NCBI GenBank assembly: GCA_965208015.1
Contig: OZ242308.1
Coordinates: forward strand, 930,001-994,000
DNA from: Bin87 sp965208015
Lineage (GTDB): Bacteria; Chloroflexota; Dehalococcoidia; Lucifugimonadales; UBA3495
Direction: 5' to 3'
Length of the DNA: 64,000 bases
Shown: in pieces, positions 52,357 through 61,052 of the stretch
Layout: each line of letters starts with the position of its first letter
Numbering within the stretch: the first letter of the stretch is position 1
Notes under the pieces: model-generated
What the model was told of the DNA's origin: nothing
Seen by the model: only the letters and a program-made list of their open reading frames with translations
Database searches by the model: none
Position numbers and translations under genes: made by a program

Positions 52357-53424
52357 GTGACCACCAACTTCACCGACGTAACAACCACCACCTGGGACGA
52401 CGCCCTTTCCGCTATCGAGAAGGGCTACGAATTGGGCTGGAGCGACGGGTTGCCCGTGGTTCCTCCCACCACGGCCCGCGTGGCCGAGTTCATCGGCTAC
52501 TCCGGCTGGGATCCCGAAGACGTTATCGGAGAGTTGCCGGAGCGGCGGCGGGTTATCACCGTGGAGAAAGCGGCAGCCAACGCCGTGATGGCCGGCTGCG
52601 TGCCCGAATATTTTCCCGTGGTGCTGGCCGCAACCGAGGCGATGCTGGACCCGGTGTTCAACCTGGTCGGGCCGTCGTCCAGCATGGGCGGCGCGGCGAT
52701 TCTGTGCATCGTCAACGGCCCGGTCCGAGAGCAGATCGGACTGAACAGCCGCAACAACCTGTTCGGGCCGGGCAACCGCGCCAACGGCACCATCGGGCGC
52801 TCCATTCGGCTCATCCTGATGAACGCCTGCGCCGCCATCCCCGGCCTGTTCGACCGCAGCGTCATCGGACACCCCGGCAAGTACACCTACTGCATCGCCG
52901 AGGCGGAGGGCGATACCCACTGGACGCCCCTGCACGTGGAGCGTGGCTTTGACGCCAACGACAGCACGGTCACGGTGTTCGCCAGCGAGGCGCCCCGACA
53001 AGTGCGGTCCATCGGACGGCCTGAGCCTATCCTGTACGCCATCGCGGACGTGGCATCCTCTTTGGGAACGTCGATGTCCACCTCGGGATCAGTGGGCGAT
53101 GTGTCGGTGGGCATCCGGCAGGGGCAGGTGGCAGTCACCATCGCCGGCAACAGCAACCTGTGGCGAGACTGGACGAAGCAGCAAATACGGGAGTACCTGC
53201 ACGCCAACATCCAGCGCTCGGTGGCCGACCTGAAGCGAGGCTTGGTGCTGCGGGGAGACGTGGAACCGGGCGACGAGGCCACCATGGTGTCCCTTATTCC
53301 CGAACCGGACGATATTCTGGTAGTATTCGCCGGCGGTGAGGAGTCTAACTCCTCCTCGGTGATACCGAGTTGGGGCCCGAAAGTCGGTTCCACGGCGGTC
53401 ACCAAGAAAGTGCAAACGCCGTAA
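52357..53424 (+). CDS. UGSC-associated partner protein (stand-alone)
   Basis: 355 residues from GTG 52357, with GAGAGG eight bases upstream; a start at ATG 52327 is possible. It is homologous to the C-terminal ~390 residues of the fused protein at 25302-27023. Shared segments are LGWSDGLPVVPPT against DWSDGMPIVPPT, NAVMAGCVP against NAVMAGCQP, and YCIAEAEG against MCIAENEE. Each has the same Cys in VMAGC. No known enzyme family is recognised. It lies 27 bases before a HEPN-like gene and about 420 bases before the UGSC gene. Confidence 0.75.
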   Translation: MTTNFTDVTTTTWDDALSAIEKGYELGWSDGLPVVPPTTARVAEFIGYSGWDPEDVIGELPERRRVITVEKAAANAVMAGCVPEYFPVVLAATEAMLDPVFNLVGPSSSMGGAAILCIVNGPVREQIGLNSRNNLFGPGNRANGTIGRSIRLILMNACAAIPGLFDRSVIGHPGKYTYCIAEAEGDTHWTPLHVERGFDANDSTVTVFASEAPRQVRSIGRPEPILYAIADVASSLGTSMSTSGSVGDVSVGIRQGQVAVTIAGNSNLWRDWTKQQIREYLHANIQRSVADLKRGLVLRGDVEPGDEATMVSLIPEPDDILVVFAGGEESNSSSVIPSWGPKVGSTAVTKKVQTP

Positions 53425-53450
53425 TCGCATCGGAGCCGGTACGAAATACC

Positions 53451-53834
53451 ATGACCATCGCCGAGCATCGCGCCGACGCAATTTTTGCCGACGCTCACAC
53501 GCTCTACGACGACGCTCTGGAGATGCTGGAACTGGGCAAGATTCGGAATGCCGCCGAGAAAGCCTGGGGAGCAACCAAACGGGCCACCGACGCCCTCATC
53601 CTCGCCCGCACCGGGAACGAACCGGAGAGGACGCCGGAAACCTCTGCTGAGCTGCGGGCCCTGGCTGCCAAAGACCCGGCAGCGCGCAGCCTGGTTGGAC
53701 GCTATTATTCCCGGCAGGGCGTATTGCATGGCGACTGCTTCTATATGGGTCTGTGTGAGCCACTGGAAGATACGGAGCGTCGCATCAGGGAAACCGCCAG
53801 CTACATCGCCGACGCCGAACGCTTGGCCGTATGA
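53451..53834 (+). CDS. HEPN/PaREP1-like small protein
   Basis: 127 residues, all helical. GKIRNAAEKAWGATKRATDALI is the usual PaREP1/HEPN motif, and YYSRQGVLHGDCFYMG the second helix. The predicted role is a nucleic-acid-binding or structural helper. Here it stands between the partner gene and the UGSC gene, so it may belong to the same operon. The ribosome site is weak. Confidence 0.6.
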   Translation: MTIAEHRADAIFADAHTLYDDALEMLELGKIRNAAEKAWGATKRATDALILARTGNEPERTPETSAELRALAAKDPAARSLVGRYYSRQGVLHGDCFYMGLCEPLEDTERRIRETASYIADAERLAV

Positions 53835-53847
53835 AGGAGAACTGAAC

Positions 53848-54384
53848 ATGGCTACCCAAACCTACCAACTGGTCAACCCGGTCACCGAGCCGGTCATCGC
53901 GCCTTTCGACGGCGCGCCGCGTCTGCCCACCCTGGCGGGCACCCGGGTCGGTCTGATCGATGACAGCAAGCGCAACGCGGACGTGCTGCTCGAGGAGCTG
54001 GCCGAGGTGCTGCGCAATCGATATGAGATCCGCGAGGTGCGCTGGCTGCGCAAGCCCAGCGCGTCACGGCCGGCCGACCCGAAGGAAATGGAAGAGTTGG
54101 TGGCCAACGTCGATTCGGTGGTGGTTGCCATCGGCGATTGAGGGAGTTGCAGCGCGTGCAGTGTGCACGACGGAATCCACGTTGAGAAGGCCGGCCTCCC
54201 CTCCGCGACGATCTGCACCGACCGGTTCATTCCCACGGCCAACGCCATGGCCAAGATGTGGGGAGCGGAAGACTACCCGACGATCTTCACAGCCCACCCC
54301 ATTGAGAACCTGGATCGACCGGCTCTGCGGGAGCGGGCCGAAGGCTTGGCCAGCGAGGTGGCGGCGATCCTGACGAGCGGCTGA
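53848..54384 (+). CDS. UGSC-family selenoprotein (stand-alone)
   Basis: 178 residues with selenocysteine at position 98 (TGA 54139-54141) in VVVAIGD-U-GSCSACSVHDG. The frame stays open on both sides and the C-terminal part after the TGA continues in the same protein (IHVEKAGLPSATICTDRF). It shares the U-G-x-C motif and neighbouring residues with the fused gene. The ATG 53848 has AAGGAG nine bases upstream. The hairpin at 54155-54169 is a good SECIS. It is likely to act as a redox protein; the reaction is unknown. Confidence 0.87.
54155..54169 (+). promoter_or_regulatory. SECIS-like hairpin after the UGA codon (second gene)
   Basis: CGTGCA (54155-54160) and TGCACG (54164-54169) pair perfectly around a GTG loop. 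The UGA (54139-54141) lies 13 bases before the stem, so the first loop G is 20 bases beyond it. A G followed by U at the start of the loop matches the consensus for bacterial SECIS. Confidence 0.75.
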
Positions 54385-54395
54385 CGGGGTGAAGC

Positions 54396-54770
54396 CTACA
54401 CCAATTGCAAGCCCTGTTCCGTAAATCTGCTAAAGTCGTCCTCATTGGCGGTCGCGAATTGGGAGCTTGCTCCTAACGCGACCGCCGCAATCATGCAGTC
54501 CACCATTGTGCCCCGCCGCCGGCCTGACGTGTTGAACAGGCGCGCGGCGATCGTCGCATGTCGGGACGTAAAATCCTGGGGCGGTCCAACTACCCGTGCG
54601 GCCAATTGGAGCTCGTCCGCAGTCAACGGACCACACAGGAATTCAGCCCAGGCCACTGCGCTGATGACCAAAGTAGCTCCAGAGGCGATCCATTCCCGCA
54701 GTTTACGGTTCTCTGCTGAATCCGGTATCAGCGCCCGGATGAGAAAACTGGTGTCCAGATGAACGATCAC
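54396..54770 (-). CDS. PIN-domain toxin (VapC-like)
   Basis: 124 residues. The four acidic positions of the metal site are Asp6 (LDTSFL), Glu43 (AWAEFL), Asp91 (MVDCMIAAVA) and Asp111/112 (ANEDDF). It is a ribonuclease of the PIN type. The gene upstream, which overlaps its ATG by four bases, ends with a helical part that could serve as its antitoxin. Confidence 0.87.
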   Translation of the reverse strand: MIVHLDTSFLIRALIPDSAENRKLREWIASGATLVISAVAWAEFLCGPLTADELQLAARVVGPPQDFTSRHATIAARLFNTSGRRRGTMVDCMIAAVALGASSQFATANEDDFSRFTEQGLQLV

Positions 54771-55267
54771 GGATCAATCGCGCAACGCTCCGCCTGCACG
54801 TTGCGCGCCCACGCTGCCAGATCTACGCCACGGGTCGCCAGTGCCGTCTGCAATTGATCCAACGCGTCCAAGGGGTCGTCATGGGATACAGGCTCACCGT
54901 CCATGGTGTGAGTATCCTGCCGGCTTTCCCTCAAAGCATTTGGCTTAGGTCTTGTGGTTCGGGATGGTGGGATAGGATCGCGGTTTCCCCGCCGGCTGGC
55001 CGCAAGTGCGTTCCTGCGAAATAGTACAGTTTCCGCGCCCATATCCACCTGCGCCGTTTCCCATCCGGCGGCGAGCCAAGCAGCACCCTGGCTGTGGGTT
55101 GCATCGTTAGCCCACCAAGCTTGGTAATCCCATGCGGACGCGGGCAAGTTGTCGTCGATAATGACCTCAACGTCTGCGAATGATGCCTTCCATTCTTGAG
55201 ACGACAGGCTGCGCAAGTGAACGTAGAGGTTTCGGTACTTTCGCCCTTTGTATTCCATCGGTCTCAT
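54767..55267 (-). CDS. DUF7662-like domain fused to an antitoxin-like C-terminus
   Basis: 166 residues. The N-terminal ~80 residues (YKGRKYRNLYVHLRSLSSQE, then LPASAWDYQAWWANDATHSQ and AWLAAGWETAQVDMGAETV) match the small DUF7662 domain often found in toxin-antitoxin and restriction contexts. The C-terminal ~50 (DPLDALDQLQTALATRGVDL) are helical and may bind the toxin. It is coupled to the VapC-like gene by an ATGA overlap. Confidence 0.62.
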   Translation of the reverse strand: MRPMEYKGRKYRNLYVHLRSLSSQEWKASFADVEVIIDDNLPASAWDYQAWWANDATHSQGAAWLAAGWETAQVDMGAETVLFRRNALAASRRGNRDPIPPSRTTRPKPNALRESRQDTHTMDGEPVSHDDPLDALDQLQTALATRGVDLAAWARNVQAERCAIDP

Positions 55268-55279
55268 CCTCCGACCGTG

Positions 55280-55510
55280 TTAGCGTCCCGCCGCCGCCTC
55301 GGCGTCCCGCAGGTCGGGCGGCAGGAGGTTGGGGATGCCGTCGCTGATGGGATAGACCTCGGGGCACGCCGGACAGGTCAGCGTCCCGGTAAGGACTTCG
55401 CCAGCGTCGGGTGCGTCTTCCGACGCGATGGTCTCCGCGTCCAAAGTCAGCGCGCCCTTGCAGACGGGGCAGGCCAGTATGTCCAGCAGATCGGTTCTCA
55501 ATTCGTTCAC
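55280..55510 (-). CDS. Trm112 family zinc-binding protein
   Basis: 76 residues. ILACPVCKGAL and LTCPACPEVYPISDGIP give the two Cys-x2-Cys pairs of the zinc knuckle, and the C-terminus has the usual IPNLLP. Trm112 proteins activate methyltransferases in archaea and eukaryotes. In bacteria their partner is often not known. It lies next to a DUF7662 gene. Confidence 0.87.
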   Translation of the reverse strand: MNELRTDLLDILACPVCKGALTLDAETIASEDAPDAGEVLTGTLTCPACPEVYPISDGIPNLLPPDLRDAEAAAGR

Positions 55511-55521
55511 CTTGGATCAAA

Positions 55522-55980
55522 TTATCCCGCCAATCCTTTCTCGAACAACCAGGTGAGCACGTCGGCCAGGCCGATTACCAGGACGCCGGTGATGGTCAAG
55601 GCAACCGGCCCGGTCATTGCGCCGCCTATGCCGCCGGCGGGCCGGTCCCGGCGTCGAGGCAGGAGCCAGGCGACAATGAAAGCGTACACCGCCAGCAAGA
55701 TTTTGGCGACCAAAACTACCGTGTAGGCCATGCTGACGGCGTCAGAAGTCAGCCGGTCCACCGTCAGGATCACGCCCGACACGATGAGCACGGCGATGGC
55801 GGTCACCACGATGGGCCGGAACTCGGCCGCCAACGCGCGGCCTACCAGCCCACCTGAGTCAGCGGTGCGCAGCGCGGGCCTGCCGGCCAAGAGCATGAAC
55901 AGACTGCCGCCAATCCAAACCACCGCCGCCAGCGCGTGCGCCCACCGGATGACCAGCAGGATGATGTCCAGCACGTCCAT
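55522..55980 (-). CDS. CopD/DUF2269-type integral membrane protein
   Basis: 152 residues, four TM helices. IRWAHALAAVVWIGGSLFMLL holds the His of the first helix that binds haem or copper in CopD-like proteins. It is one base from the TlpA gene (stop and start overlap as TGATG), so both are made together and may form a redox pair. Confidence 0.75.
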   Translation of the reverse strand: MDVLDIILLVIRWAHALAAVVWIGGSLFMLLAGRPALRTADSGGLVGRALAAEFRPIVVTAIAVLIVSGVILTVDRLTSDAVSMAYTVVLVAKILLAVYAFIVAWLLPRRRDRPAGGIGGAMTGPVALTITGVLVIGLADVLTWLFEKGLAG

Positions 55981-56519
55981 CAGCCCGCCAGTTCTTCCAG
56001 GATGTCCGTCAATCGTTCCACGTCCATTCGGCTGATCTCCATGAGGTGTACGCGTCCGGCCTGGTCGATGAAGTAGGTGGTGGGGAAAAACTGCACCGCG
56101 TACTCCTGGGCCACCCGCGCGCGCACGTCGGTGGCGAAGTCGAAGGTCAGGCCGAACTCATCGACGAACTGCCGCGCTTCAACCTCGGTGTCGAATCCCT
56201 GCGGGACGAACAGGCCGATAAACCGCACGTTGCGCCCCTGGTACTCCTCCCAAACCTCCTGGAAGGCGGGCATCTCGTCCCGGCAGGGTGGACAGGACGG
56301 GTACCAGAAGTTGATGACCACCGCGTTGCCGCGCTGCTCGGACAGGCGGAACTCTTCGCCTCCGAAGGTGGTCAGGGCGAAGTCAGCGGCAGGCTGGCCG
56401 GTGGAGCAGGCAACCACGGTGATACTGGACACGAGAAACCCCAACACCAGGGGAACAGTGAACCGCGGGATGCGAAGCGCTGCGCTCCGAATGTGAGCAC
56501 GAAGCTGGATAGTGAGCAT
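55980..56519 (-). CDS. TlpA-like thioredoxin lipoprotein
   Basis: 179 residues. TVVACSTG gives a lipobox at Cys38 after a signal helix. NFWYPSCPPCRDEMPAF holds the redox pair Cys76 and Cys79. The later TTYFIDQAGRV is the cis-Pro region. It reduces or oxidises thiols outside the cytoplasm. It is coupled to the CopD-like gene. Confidence 0.9.
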   Translation of the reverse strand: MLTIQLRAHIRSAALRIPRFTVPLVLGFLVSSITVVACSTGQPAADFALTTFGGEEFRLSEQRGNAVVINFWYPSCPPCRDEMPAFQEVWEEYQGRNVRFIGLFVPQGFDTEVEARQFVDEFGLTFDFATDVRARVAQEYAVQFFPTTYFIDQAGRVHLMEISRMDVERLTDILEELAG

Positions 56520-56574
56520 ATCTATATTGTACTGAAGGCTGGTCGAACCGCAGCCCCGGGGAACCCGCCGCGAT

Positions 56575-57753
56575 CTATCCTCTGTTCTGTCCCGCCGACT
56601 CGGCGAACTGGTGGCCGAACAGGCTGGTTAGCAGCGCGCTGACGACGGTCGCGCCGACGCACATATAGCCAATACCCATATACCCTATGTTCGCCAACAG
56701 CGCCCCCGCTATGGCAGCGCCCAGCATTCCGCCACCCTGGTTGCTGAAACCCATGAGGCCCACGCCGGTGGCCTTGGACTCGCCTGAATACTCGGTGCTG
56801 GCGGAGATGAGGATCGGGAAAGAGACACTCAGCAGACCGGTGCTCACCGTTGCAACGGTCACCGTTGCCCACAGCCCCATCTCCACAGAAAACACCACGA
56901 ACCCACAAGCCCCACCGGCGATACCGCAGACGGCGATGATCAGCGCGCGATATCTCAGATTCGCTGCGTAGGATGCGCTGTAGTTGCCGGCCATCTGCCC
57001 AAGCGAGGTTATCGCCAGCGGCAGGGCCACGAAGCCCACGCTGAGGTCGAAAGAATGTATCAGGTAGGCAGCAAAGAAACTGATGGTCCCCCAGAAGGCG
57101 ATGCGTTGCGTTACATTGACCGGCACTGCTACACGGAAGAACCTCATCGACACCAATGACCTGTACCTGGAAAAGTATGCGAAGCTCCGGTCTCGCTCTC
57201 CGCTCTCTTTGGGGAGCCACAGAAAGTTCGCCACCAGTCCAACCACCAGCACACTGCCGTACACGATGAACGCGAACTGCCAGCCGCCCAGATCGGCCAG
57301 CACCGCCACCAACGGTACGCTGATGGCCGCCGCCAGACCCTGGATCGACAGCAGGGCGCTAACCGCCCGGGCCCGCCTCGCGGGGGAAATGACGTCGGAT
57401 ACCGACCCCACAATGTTGGGAGGTATCACCCCCCCGCCAAGGCCGGTCAGGACCCGCAGGGCCAGCAGCGTCTCCAGGTTCGGCGCGAATGCGCAACCCA
57501 GCGTGGATAACGAGAGCACCGCCAGGCTCACCAGGGCCACCGGCCGACGCCCAAAAGAGTCGGACAAGGGACCTGCCGATACGCCGGTGATCGCCCAGGC
57601 CGCGAAAGTCGCGGTCGCCAGCTGGCCGGCCACGGCCACCGATATGTTCAGATCGGTAGCGATTTCGACCAGTAGTGGCGGGACGATGAGGATCGCGCTG
57701 ATGGTGGCAAAGACGGTGAGCGCAAGCACGGCCATGAACCATGCTTTGTTCAC
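56575..57753 (-). CDS. MFS transporter
   Basis: 392 residues, about 12 TM helices. The MFS motif A region reads GPLSDSFGRRPVAL (about 62-75), normal for the drug/sugar class, with a second related segment DVISPARRARA at about 130. It belongs to the drug-resistance type of MFS. Substrate unknown. No regulator is adjacent; it is divergent from the SDR gene at 58059. Confidence 0.9.
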   Translation of the reverse strand: MNKAWFMAVLALTVFATISAILIVPPLLVEIATDLNISVAVAGQLATATFAAWAITGVSAGPLSDSFGRRPVALVSLAVLSLSTLGCAFAPNLETLLALRVLTGLGGGVIPPNIVGSVSDVISPARRARAVSALLSIQGLAAAISVPLVAVLADLGGWQFAFIVYGSVLVVGLVANFLWLPKESGERDRSFAYFSRYRSLVSMRFFRVAVPVNVTQRIAFWGTISFFAAYLIHSFDLSVGFVALPLAITSLGQMAGNYSASYAANLRYRALIIAVCGIAGGACGFVVFSVEMGLWATVTVATVSTGLLSVSFPILISASTEYSGESKATGVGLMGFSNQGGGMLGAAIAGALLANIGYMGIGYMCVGATVVSALLTSLFGHQFAESAGQNRG

Positions 57754-57988
57754 CTCTCTGCGGCCAGTCGCTGCGGCAGGCGTTGCGATGTCGTCCGTTC
57801 CTTGTTCGGTGAGTCGCCGCTATCGCGGCCGGAGAGTATGGGCAGGTCGGGGCCAGCAGTGCTTATGCGGCGGTGTTTTTTGATAACGTCGCCACGTTAG
57901 TATAGCCCAACTCGAACGCCTATTCCCAAAGCAATCCCGTTCTCGTCCACCCAACTCGCGCCGGAAGCAGCGCCCCGTCGATTTACGC

Positions 57989-58016
57989 TTGACGGCCTTT
58001 CGGCTGAGGTTACAAT
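57989..58016 (+). promoter_or_regulatory. Promoter upstream of the SDR gene
   Basis: TTGACG (57989-57994), 16 bases, TACAAT (58011-58016); one mismatch per box. It lies 42 bases before ATG 58059. The remaining 305-base gap (57754-58058) between this gene and the MFS transporter shows nothing else I can recognise. Confidence 0.65.
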
Positions 58017-58058
58017 CGTTGCGAAGTACAGGCAGCAAATACGAGTCGAGGTATTGCC

Positions 58059-58811
58059 ATGCGTTTGGAAAACAAGGTTGCTCTGATCAGCGGCGGGTCC
58101 CGGGGACAAGGCGCCGCCGAGGCTCGGCTCTTCGCCGGCGAGGGGTGCAAGGTGGTCATCGCTGACGTGCTCGAGGATGAGGGCCGGCAGCTGGAGGCCG
58201 AGATCAACGAGACCGGCGGCGAGTGCGTCTTCGTGAAGCTGGATGTCACCAGCGAGGACGAATGGACCGCTGCCGTCAACACCGCCGTGGAGCGGTTCGG
58301 CAAGCTGGACATCCTGGTGAACAACGCCGGGATCTACCGCCAGGTGGGCATCGAGGACACCAGCGAAGAACTTTGGGACAACATATTCGACATCAACGCC
58401 AAGGGCGTGTTCCTGGGCACCAAGGCCGCGATTCCCGAGATGCGCAAGGCCGGCGGCGGCTCCATCATCAACATCTCCAGCGTGGCCGGCCTGATCGGCA
58501 GCTGGCGAGCGCCGGCCTACGGCGCAACCAAAGGGGCGGTGCGGTTGTTCACCAAGTCCACCGCCATCCAGTACGCCGCTGAGGGCATCCGCTGCAACTC
58601 CGTGCATCCCGGCATCATCGAAACACCCATGACCACGCCCACGCTGTTGCGCGACGATGCGGCGAGGCAGGCATCGCTGGACCGGACGCCCATCGGCAGG
58701 GTCGGGCAGGCCGAGGACGTAGCTTGGGGCGTGCTGTTCCTGGCATCAGACGAATCCTCTTTCATGACGGGCAGCGAGCTGGTGATCGACGGCGGTCTGT
58801 TCGCACAGTAG
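58059..58811 (+). CDS. Short-chain dehydrogenase/reductase (paralog 1)
   Basis: 250 residues. ISGGSRGQGAAEARLF, NNAGIY, Ser in NISSVAG and Tyr-x3-Lys in YGATKGA define a classical SDR. The sequence is very close to 61862-62608, with long shared segments such as ERFGKLDILVNNAG and VNAKGVFLGTKAAIPEM. It opens the block SDR, Uma2, TIMP-like, Uma2, Uma2, SDR. Confidence 0.92.
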   Translation: MRLENKVALISGGSRGQGAAEARLFAGEGCKVVIADVLEDEGRQLEAEINETGGECVFVKLDVTSEDEWTAAVNTAVERFGKLDILVNNAGIYRQVGIEDTSEELWDNIFDINAKGVFLGTKAAIPEMRKAGGGSIINISSVAGLIGSWRAPAYGATKGAVRLFTKSTAIQYAAEGIRCNSVHPGIIETPMTTPTLLRDDAARQASLDRTPIGRVGQAEDVAWGVLFLASDESSFMTGSELVIDGGLFAQ

Positions 58812-58864
58812 CCGGTGGAACCGGGTCACACACGGTCCACGCGCCCGCAATGGAGTAGCGCCTC

Positions 58865-59635
58865 ATGGTCAACAAGTTAACCAAGCAGGTCGGCGCGCGC
58901 CGCAACGAGAATGAGGAAGTGGACGACTTAGCCATCCATTATCCTTCTGCTGACGGTGAGCGCATGGCCGAAACCGACTTTCAGTACATCCCTTTGACCA
59001 ACACCGTCTCGGCCCTGCGGGTTCGCTATCACGGTCGGTCCGATGTCTATGTCGCCGGCGATATGCTGATCTATTACCGCATCAACCGCAACGACCTGAG
59101 CATCGCTCCGGACGTGTACGCGGTATTCGGCGCGGCGGGCAACCATCCCCGGGACTCCTGGCTGGTATGGCGCGAGGGCAAGGCTCCCGATTTCGTAATG
59201 GAGATCGCCTCGCAAAGCACCTGGCGACGGGATGTTGCCCAAAAGCTGGACATCTACGCTGAGATGGGCGTGTCCGAATACTGGCGTTTTGACCCCACGG
59301 GCCGTTTCTTTACGCCGCCCCTGGTGGGTGAGGTTCTGACGGACACCGGGTATCAGCAGTTGCCGGTCGTTGCGGATGAGGCCGGCATACTGCGGGGCTA
59401 CAGCGCAGTCTTCGAGCTGGACATCTGCGTGCGGCCCGGGCTGGACCTGCGGCTCTTTGACCCGGCGACGGGTCAATGGCTGCTTACCCACCAGGAAAGT
59501 GAATCGGGCCGTCAGGCTGCCGAAGCCGCCCTGCAATCCAGCGAGGCCGGCCGTCGGGCCTCCGAAGCCGCCCTGCAATCCGCTGAAGCCGAAATCGCCC
59601 GGCTCCGCGAACAACTGTCACGACAGCAACTATAG
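58865..59635 (+). CDS. Uma2 family endonuclease (tandem copy 1)
   Basis: 256 residues. IAPDVYAVFGA (Asp), APDFVMEIASQS (Glu) and RRDVAQKLDIYAEMGVSEYWRFDP (Lys) form the nuclease core. The C-terminal repeats (EAALQSSEAGRRASEAALQ) form a coiled tail. It is 60-70% similar by eye to the copies at 60298 and 61053. Confidence 0.87.
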   Translation: MVNKLTKQVGARRNENEEVDDLAIHYPSADGERMAETDFQYIPLTNTVSALRVRYHGRSDVYVAGDMLIYYRINRNDLSIAPDVYAVFGAAGNHPRDSWLVWREGKAPDFVMEIASQSTWRRDVAQKLDIYAEMGVSEYWRFDPTGRFFTPPLVGEVLTDTGYQQLPVVADEAGILRGYSAVFELDICVRPGLDLRLFDPATGQWLLTHQESESGRQAAEAALQSSEAGRRASEAALQSAEAEIARLREQLSRQQL

Positions 59636-59639
59636 CGGC

Positions 59640-60227
59640 TTGGCGCTGATCTCTGCTAAACGACTGGCGCTGGTCGCAGGGCTGGCCGCGGTCCTACTGA
59701 CGTTGCTGCCCCATCCCGAGCCGGTCCACGCCTGCACCTGTGCGCCTTCCGGTTCGCCGGCGGAGGCTCTGGAACGGGCCGATGCCGTGTTTGCCGGCGA
59801 AGTGACCTCGGTGAAATTCAGCGGGACTTCCCCGTATCGACTCTCGTCGTCGGCGCTAGTGACGGTGGAGTTCAGGGTCAGCCGGGTCTGGAAGGGGCCG
59901 CGTTCGCCTAGGCTGACCGTCGAAACCGAGCGCAGCGGAATTTCCTGCGGTTACGAGTTCAAGAAAGGCCGGAATTACATCGTGTACACCTGGGAAGGCA
60001 CGCGAACTGGGCTGTGCACCCGCACCGCCCCGGCGTGGATGGCCTTTGCCGATTTCGTGGCGTTGGGCCCGGGACAGCCGCCCGATCCCACGTCCGTCGC
60101 TGACACCGGCGGCGGGGGCGCCTGTGCGGTCGCCGCAGACATGGACGACCAGCCGATAGATATTGCTGCGCTGGCTCTGCTAGCCGGCGTCGCCGCCTTG
60201 GGCATGCGCCAACGACCTCGCCTATAA
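59640..60227 (+). CDS. Exported TIMP-like Cys-rich protein
   Basis: 195 residues with TTG start at 59640, four bases after the Uma2 stop. Signal peptide ALVAGLAAVLLTLLPHPEPVHA ends before CTCAPSGSPAEAL. The mature part has ADAVFAGEVTSVKFS and SCGYEFKKGRNYIVY, the pattern of the TIMP/OB-fold Cys-rich type. A C-terminal helix then RQRPRL acts as anchor. It lies between two Uma2 genes in the same direction. Confidence 0.7.
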   Translation: MALISAKRLALVAGLAAVLLTLLPHPEPVHACTCAPSGSPAEALERADAVFAGEVTSVKFSGTSPYRLSSSALVTVEFRVSRVWKGPRSPRLTVETERSGISCGYEFKKGRNYIVYTWEGTRTGLCTRTAPAWMAFADFVALGPGQPPDPTSVADTGGGGACAVAADMDDQPIDIAALALLAGVAALGMRQRPRL

Positions 60228-60297
60228 TGTCCGGTGGAAAGCGGCCTATCGAAGACGACCGCTCCCCAATGCACCGCAGACGTTCGGAGCAAAATCC

Positions 60298-61020
60298 ATG
60301 GTCAGCAAAACGACAACGCCACAGATTCCTGACGGGGACGAGATTGATGACCTGACCATCGAATACCCATCCTCCGACGGTGAACCCATGGCCGAATCCG
60401 AAGCGCAGTACACGCCGCTGACTGAAACCGTTTCCACGCTGCGCGTTCGATACCACGAGCGCGAAGACGTGTACGTCGGCGGCGACATGCTGATCTACTA
60501 CCGGATGAACCGGAGCGACGTCAGGGTCGCGCCCGATGTCTTCGTCGTCTTCGGCGTCACCAGCCGCCACCCGCGGGATTCCTGGCTGGTCTGGCGCGAG
60601 GGACGGGCCCCGGACTTCATCATGGAGATCGCCTCTTCCCGAACCTGGCGTCGGGACGCCACCGAAAAGCGCCGCATCTACGCCGACATGGGCGTTATGG
60701 AATACGTGCGCTTCGATCCGACTGGAAACTACTTCACGCCGGCTCTCGTGCTGGAGAGGTTGGACGGAACTGAGTACCGGGAGCAGCCGCTAACGACCGA
60801 CCCCGACGGCAATCTGCGCGCCCACAGCGCAGCGCTGGGATTGGATCTATCCGTAGCGCCTGACTTGACGCTGCGGCTATACGACCCGGCGACGGGCGAA
60901 TGGCTCCGGACCCACCAGGAGACTGAGGCGGCACTGCAAGCCAGCGAAGCCGAACGACAGGCCGCCGAAGCCGAAATCGAGCGGTTGCAGGCTGAACTGC
61001 GCAGCTTGCAACAACAATAA
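60298..61020 (+). CDS. Uma2 family endonuclease (tandem copy 2)
   Basis: 240 residues. VAPDVFVVFGV (Asp), APDFIMEIASSRT (Glu) and RRDATEKRRIYADMGVMEYVRFDP (Lys). A coiled tail of about 35 residues follows (ETEAALQASEAERQAAEAEI). It shares with the next gene the N-terminal IEYPSSDGEPMAES. Confidence 0.87.
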   Translation: MVSKTTTPQIPDGDEIDDLTIEYPSSDGEPMAESEAQYTPLTETVSTLRVRYHEREDVYVGGDMLIYYRMNRSDVRVAPDVFVVFGVTSRHPRDSWLVWREGRAPDFIMEIASSRTWRRDATEKRRIYADMGVMEYVRFDPTGNYFTPALVLERLDGTEYREQPLTTDPDGNLRAHSAALGLDLSVAPDLTLRLYDPATGEWLRTHQETEAALQASEAERQAAEAEIERLQAELRSLQQQ

Positions 61021-61052
61021 AACGTGCGGGATACCGAAACGGAGGTGGGACT

